DNA from: Candidatus Bathyarchaeota archaeon
Lineage (GTDB): Archaea > Thermoproteota > Bathyarchaeia > Bathyarchaeales > DTEX01
Direction of reading: 5' to 3'
Length of the DNA: 6,970 nucleotides
Assembly: GCA_021158305.1 (NCBI GenBank)
Contig: JAGGUU010000097.1
Span: 1-6,970, forward strand
A program made the position numbers and the translations under genes. This document shows positions 6,300 through 6,970 of the stretch, piece by piece. The notes under the pieces were generated by a model. The model had not been told where the DNA came from. It was given only the letters and a program-made list of their open reading frames with translations, and ran no database searches. The number at the start of each line of letters is the position of its first letter. The stretch's first letter is position 1.

Positions 6300-6970
6300 C
6301 TAGAAGCAACTCCAGTACTCGCCCAGTATATTTTTTAGCTCGCCCAGTATACTTTTAACTTCTTCAAGTCTTCGCCATGGGTGCGGCGGAGGAGGATAAA
6401 AATCCTCTATCTCCTCAGCTTTAACATCCGCCTTTATAAGTCCCAGAGCTAAAGCGTACCAACAGTATGGTAAAACATCAATATTGTATCCGCTTCCGAC
6501 GAGCAAAACGGCTCTTCCCCCACAGATCTCCTCTGAGACTGAACGTATCATTCGGGAGATCTCGAAGAACCCGCGGGCGGTTAAACCTAGGCTTCCAAGG
6601 TGATCTGCGAAGTGAGCGTCGCTTCCCCCATTGGCTATAATTATATCGGGCTTAAACTCTTTGGCTAATGGCGGAAAGATCTCCTTTAAAACGTAAAGGT
6701 AAGACTTTTCACCTGTTCTTACTGGAAGTGGAACATTAACATTCAATCCTTTCCCTTCCCCGGAGCCGATTTCATGGATGAAGCCCCTTCCCGGATAGAT
6801 TGTTCTGGGATCTTGATGAAGAGAGATGAAGAGTACATCTCCATCAGAATAGTATATGTCGCTTGTTCCATTTCCGAAGTGCACATCGTAATCTAGTATT
6901 AGTACTCGCTTTATCTTTCGTCTCCTACGAAGATCATTAATTAGGATGGCGATATCGTTGAAGAGACAGA
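6300..6970 (-). CDS. Histone deacetylase-superfamily protein (class II/AcuC-like), 5' end beyond window
   Basis: A zinc-dependent deacetylase of the arginase/deacetylase fold. The frame stays open to the right edge, giving 222 residues and the C-terminal part of a protein normally about 300-370 aa. The true start and the active-site His-His motif lie outside, and the GTG at 6884 inside a motif is not a start. Visible landmarks, by fragment residue, are CLFNDIAI at the edge (family C.FNN.AIA); LDYDVHFGNGT with zinc ligands Asp28 and His30; FISLHQDPRTIYPG; NGGSDAHFADHLG with the third zinc ligand Asp117; and GSGY with the catalytic Tyr161. The three ligands and the Tyr are kept, so an active enzyme is likely. 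Departures are Phe for His after the ligand His, GS-D for GF-D, DHLG for DPLG, and GSGY for GGGY. The substrate (acetyl-lysine protein, acetylpolyamine or another acetylated compound) cannot be told. It is transcribed convergently toward the hydrolase gene. Confidence 0.9.
   Translation of the reverse strand, partial: CLFNDIAILINDLRRRRKIKRVLILDYDVHFGNGTSDIYYSDGDVLFISLHQDPRTIYPGRGFIHEIGSGEGKGLNVNVPLPVRTGEKSYLYVLKEIFPPLAKEFKPDIIIANGGSDAHFADHLGSLGLTARGFFEISRMIRSVSEEICGGRAVLLVGSGYNIDVLPYCWYALALGLIKADVKAEEIEDFYPPPPHPWRRLEEVKSILGELKNILGEYWSCF
6318..6351 (-). repeat. Two 13-nt direct repeats at the 3' end of the deacetylase gene
   Basis: CTCGCCCAGTATA occurs at 6318-6330 and again at 6339-6351 (plus-strand reading), exactly 21 nt apart. 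On the minus strand both copies encode ILGE, in the protein context ILGELKN then ILGEYWS, so the spacing is seven codons, one helical heptad. It looks like a small in-frame tandem duplication that lengthened the C-terminal helix. Confidence 0.8.
6331..6336 (+). terminator. Candidate oligo-T terminator of the pth2-truD-hydrolase cluster
   Basis: A TATATTTTTTAG stretch (six T from 6331) lies about 32 nt past the hydrolase stop, with a further T4 at 6353-6356. Archaeal RNA polymerase can terminate at T-rich tracts without a hairpin, so this is a plausible end of the plus-strand transcript. It would lie inside the 3' end of the opposing deacetylase gene. T-runs also occur by chance in coding DNA, so support is modest. 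Confidence 0.35.

Noticed and set aside
6300..6884. Treating GTG 6884 as the start of the deacetylase
   Set aside because: The frame stays open upstream and encodes the conserved LDYD and FNDIAI segments of the family, so the gene is cut by the window edge.

Overview
The window looks archaeal. It carries an archaeal/eukaryotic-type peptidyl-tRNA hydrolase (Pth2), a long archaeal/Pus7-like TruD, an archaeal-type SMC, a probable DUF2096 protein and a histone-deacetylase-superfamily enzyme. Genes are tightly packed and Shine-Dalgarno (SD) motifs are clear. Base composition is moderate and there are no mobile elements. SMC is missing from many Sulfolobales-type crenarchaea, so a Bathyarchaeia-like, korarchaeal or euryarchaeal source fits better, but the sequence alone does not settle the lineage.

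Layout. A minus-strand operon occupies the left half (about 1-3671). It reads a small DUF2096-like gene, then the first part of an SMC gene (Walker A, Q-loop, coiled coil, complete hinge, start of the return coiled coil), then a single in-frame TAA. Two codons later an in-frame ATG opens the rest of the SMC, which runs off the left edge just before the C-terminal head. A 258-bp divergent intergenic region (3672-3929) separates this from a plus-strand cluster of pth2, truD and an isochorismatase-like hydrolase (3930-6299). A histone-deacetylase-family gene on the minus strand meets this cluster tail to tail. The two stop codons abut with no base between them, and the deacetylase gene runs off the right edge.

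How the genes work together. The left operon concerns chromosome organisation: SMC is the ATPase of prokaryotic condensin, and the DUF2096-like protein immediately upstream is a candidate partner by context only. The right cluster begins with two RNA/translation housekeeping enzymes (recycling of peptidyl-tRNA; tRNA pseudouridine 13) and ends with a small hydrolase whose substrate cannot be told.

The most notable observation is the split SMC. There is no frame change and no missing segment: the two coiled-coil arms have matching lengths when the halves are joined. TAA, TAG and TGA all act as ordinary stops of neighbouring genes. The split is therefore a natural two-piece SMC, a very recent nonsense mutation, or a single-base sequence error. 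The rest of the window is well-formed, ordinary archaeal gene content.
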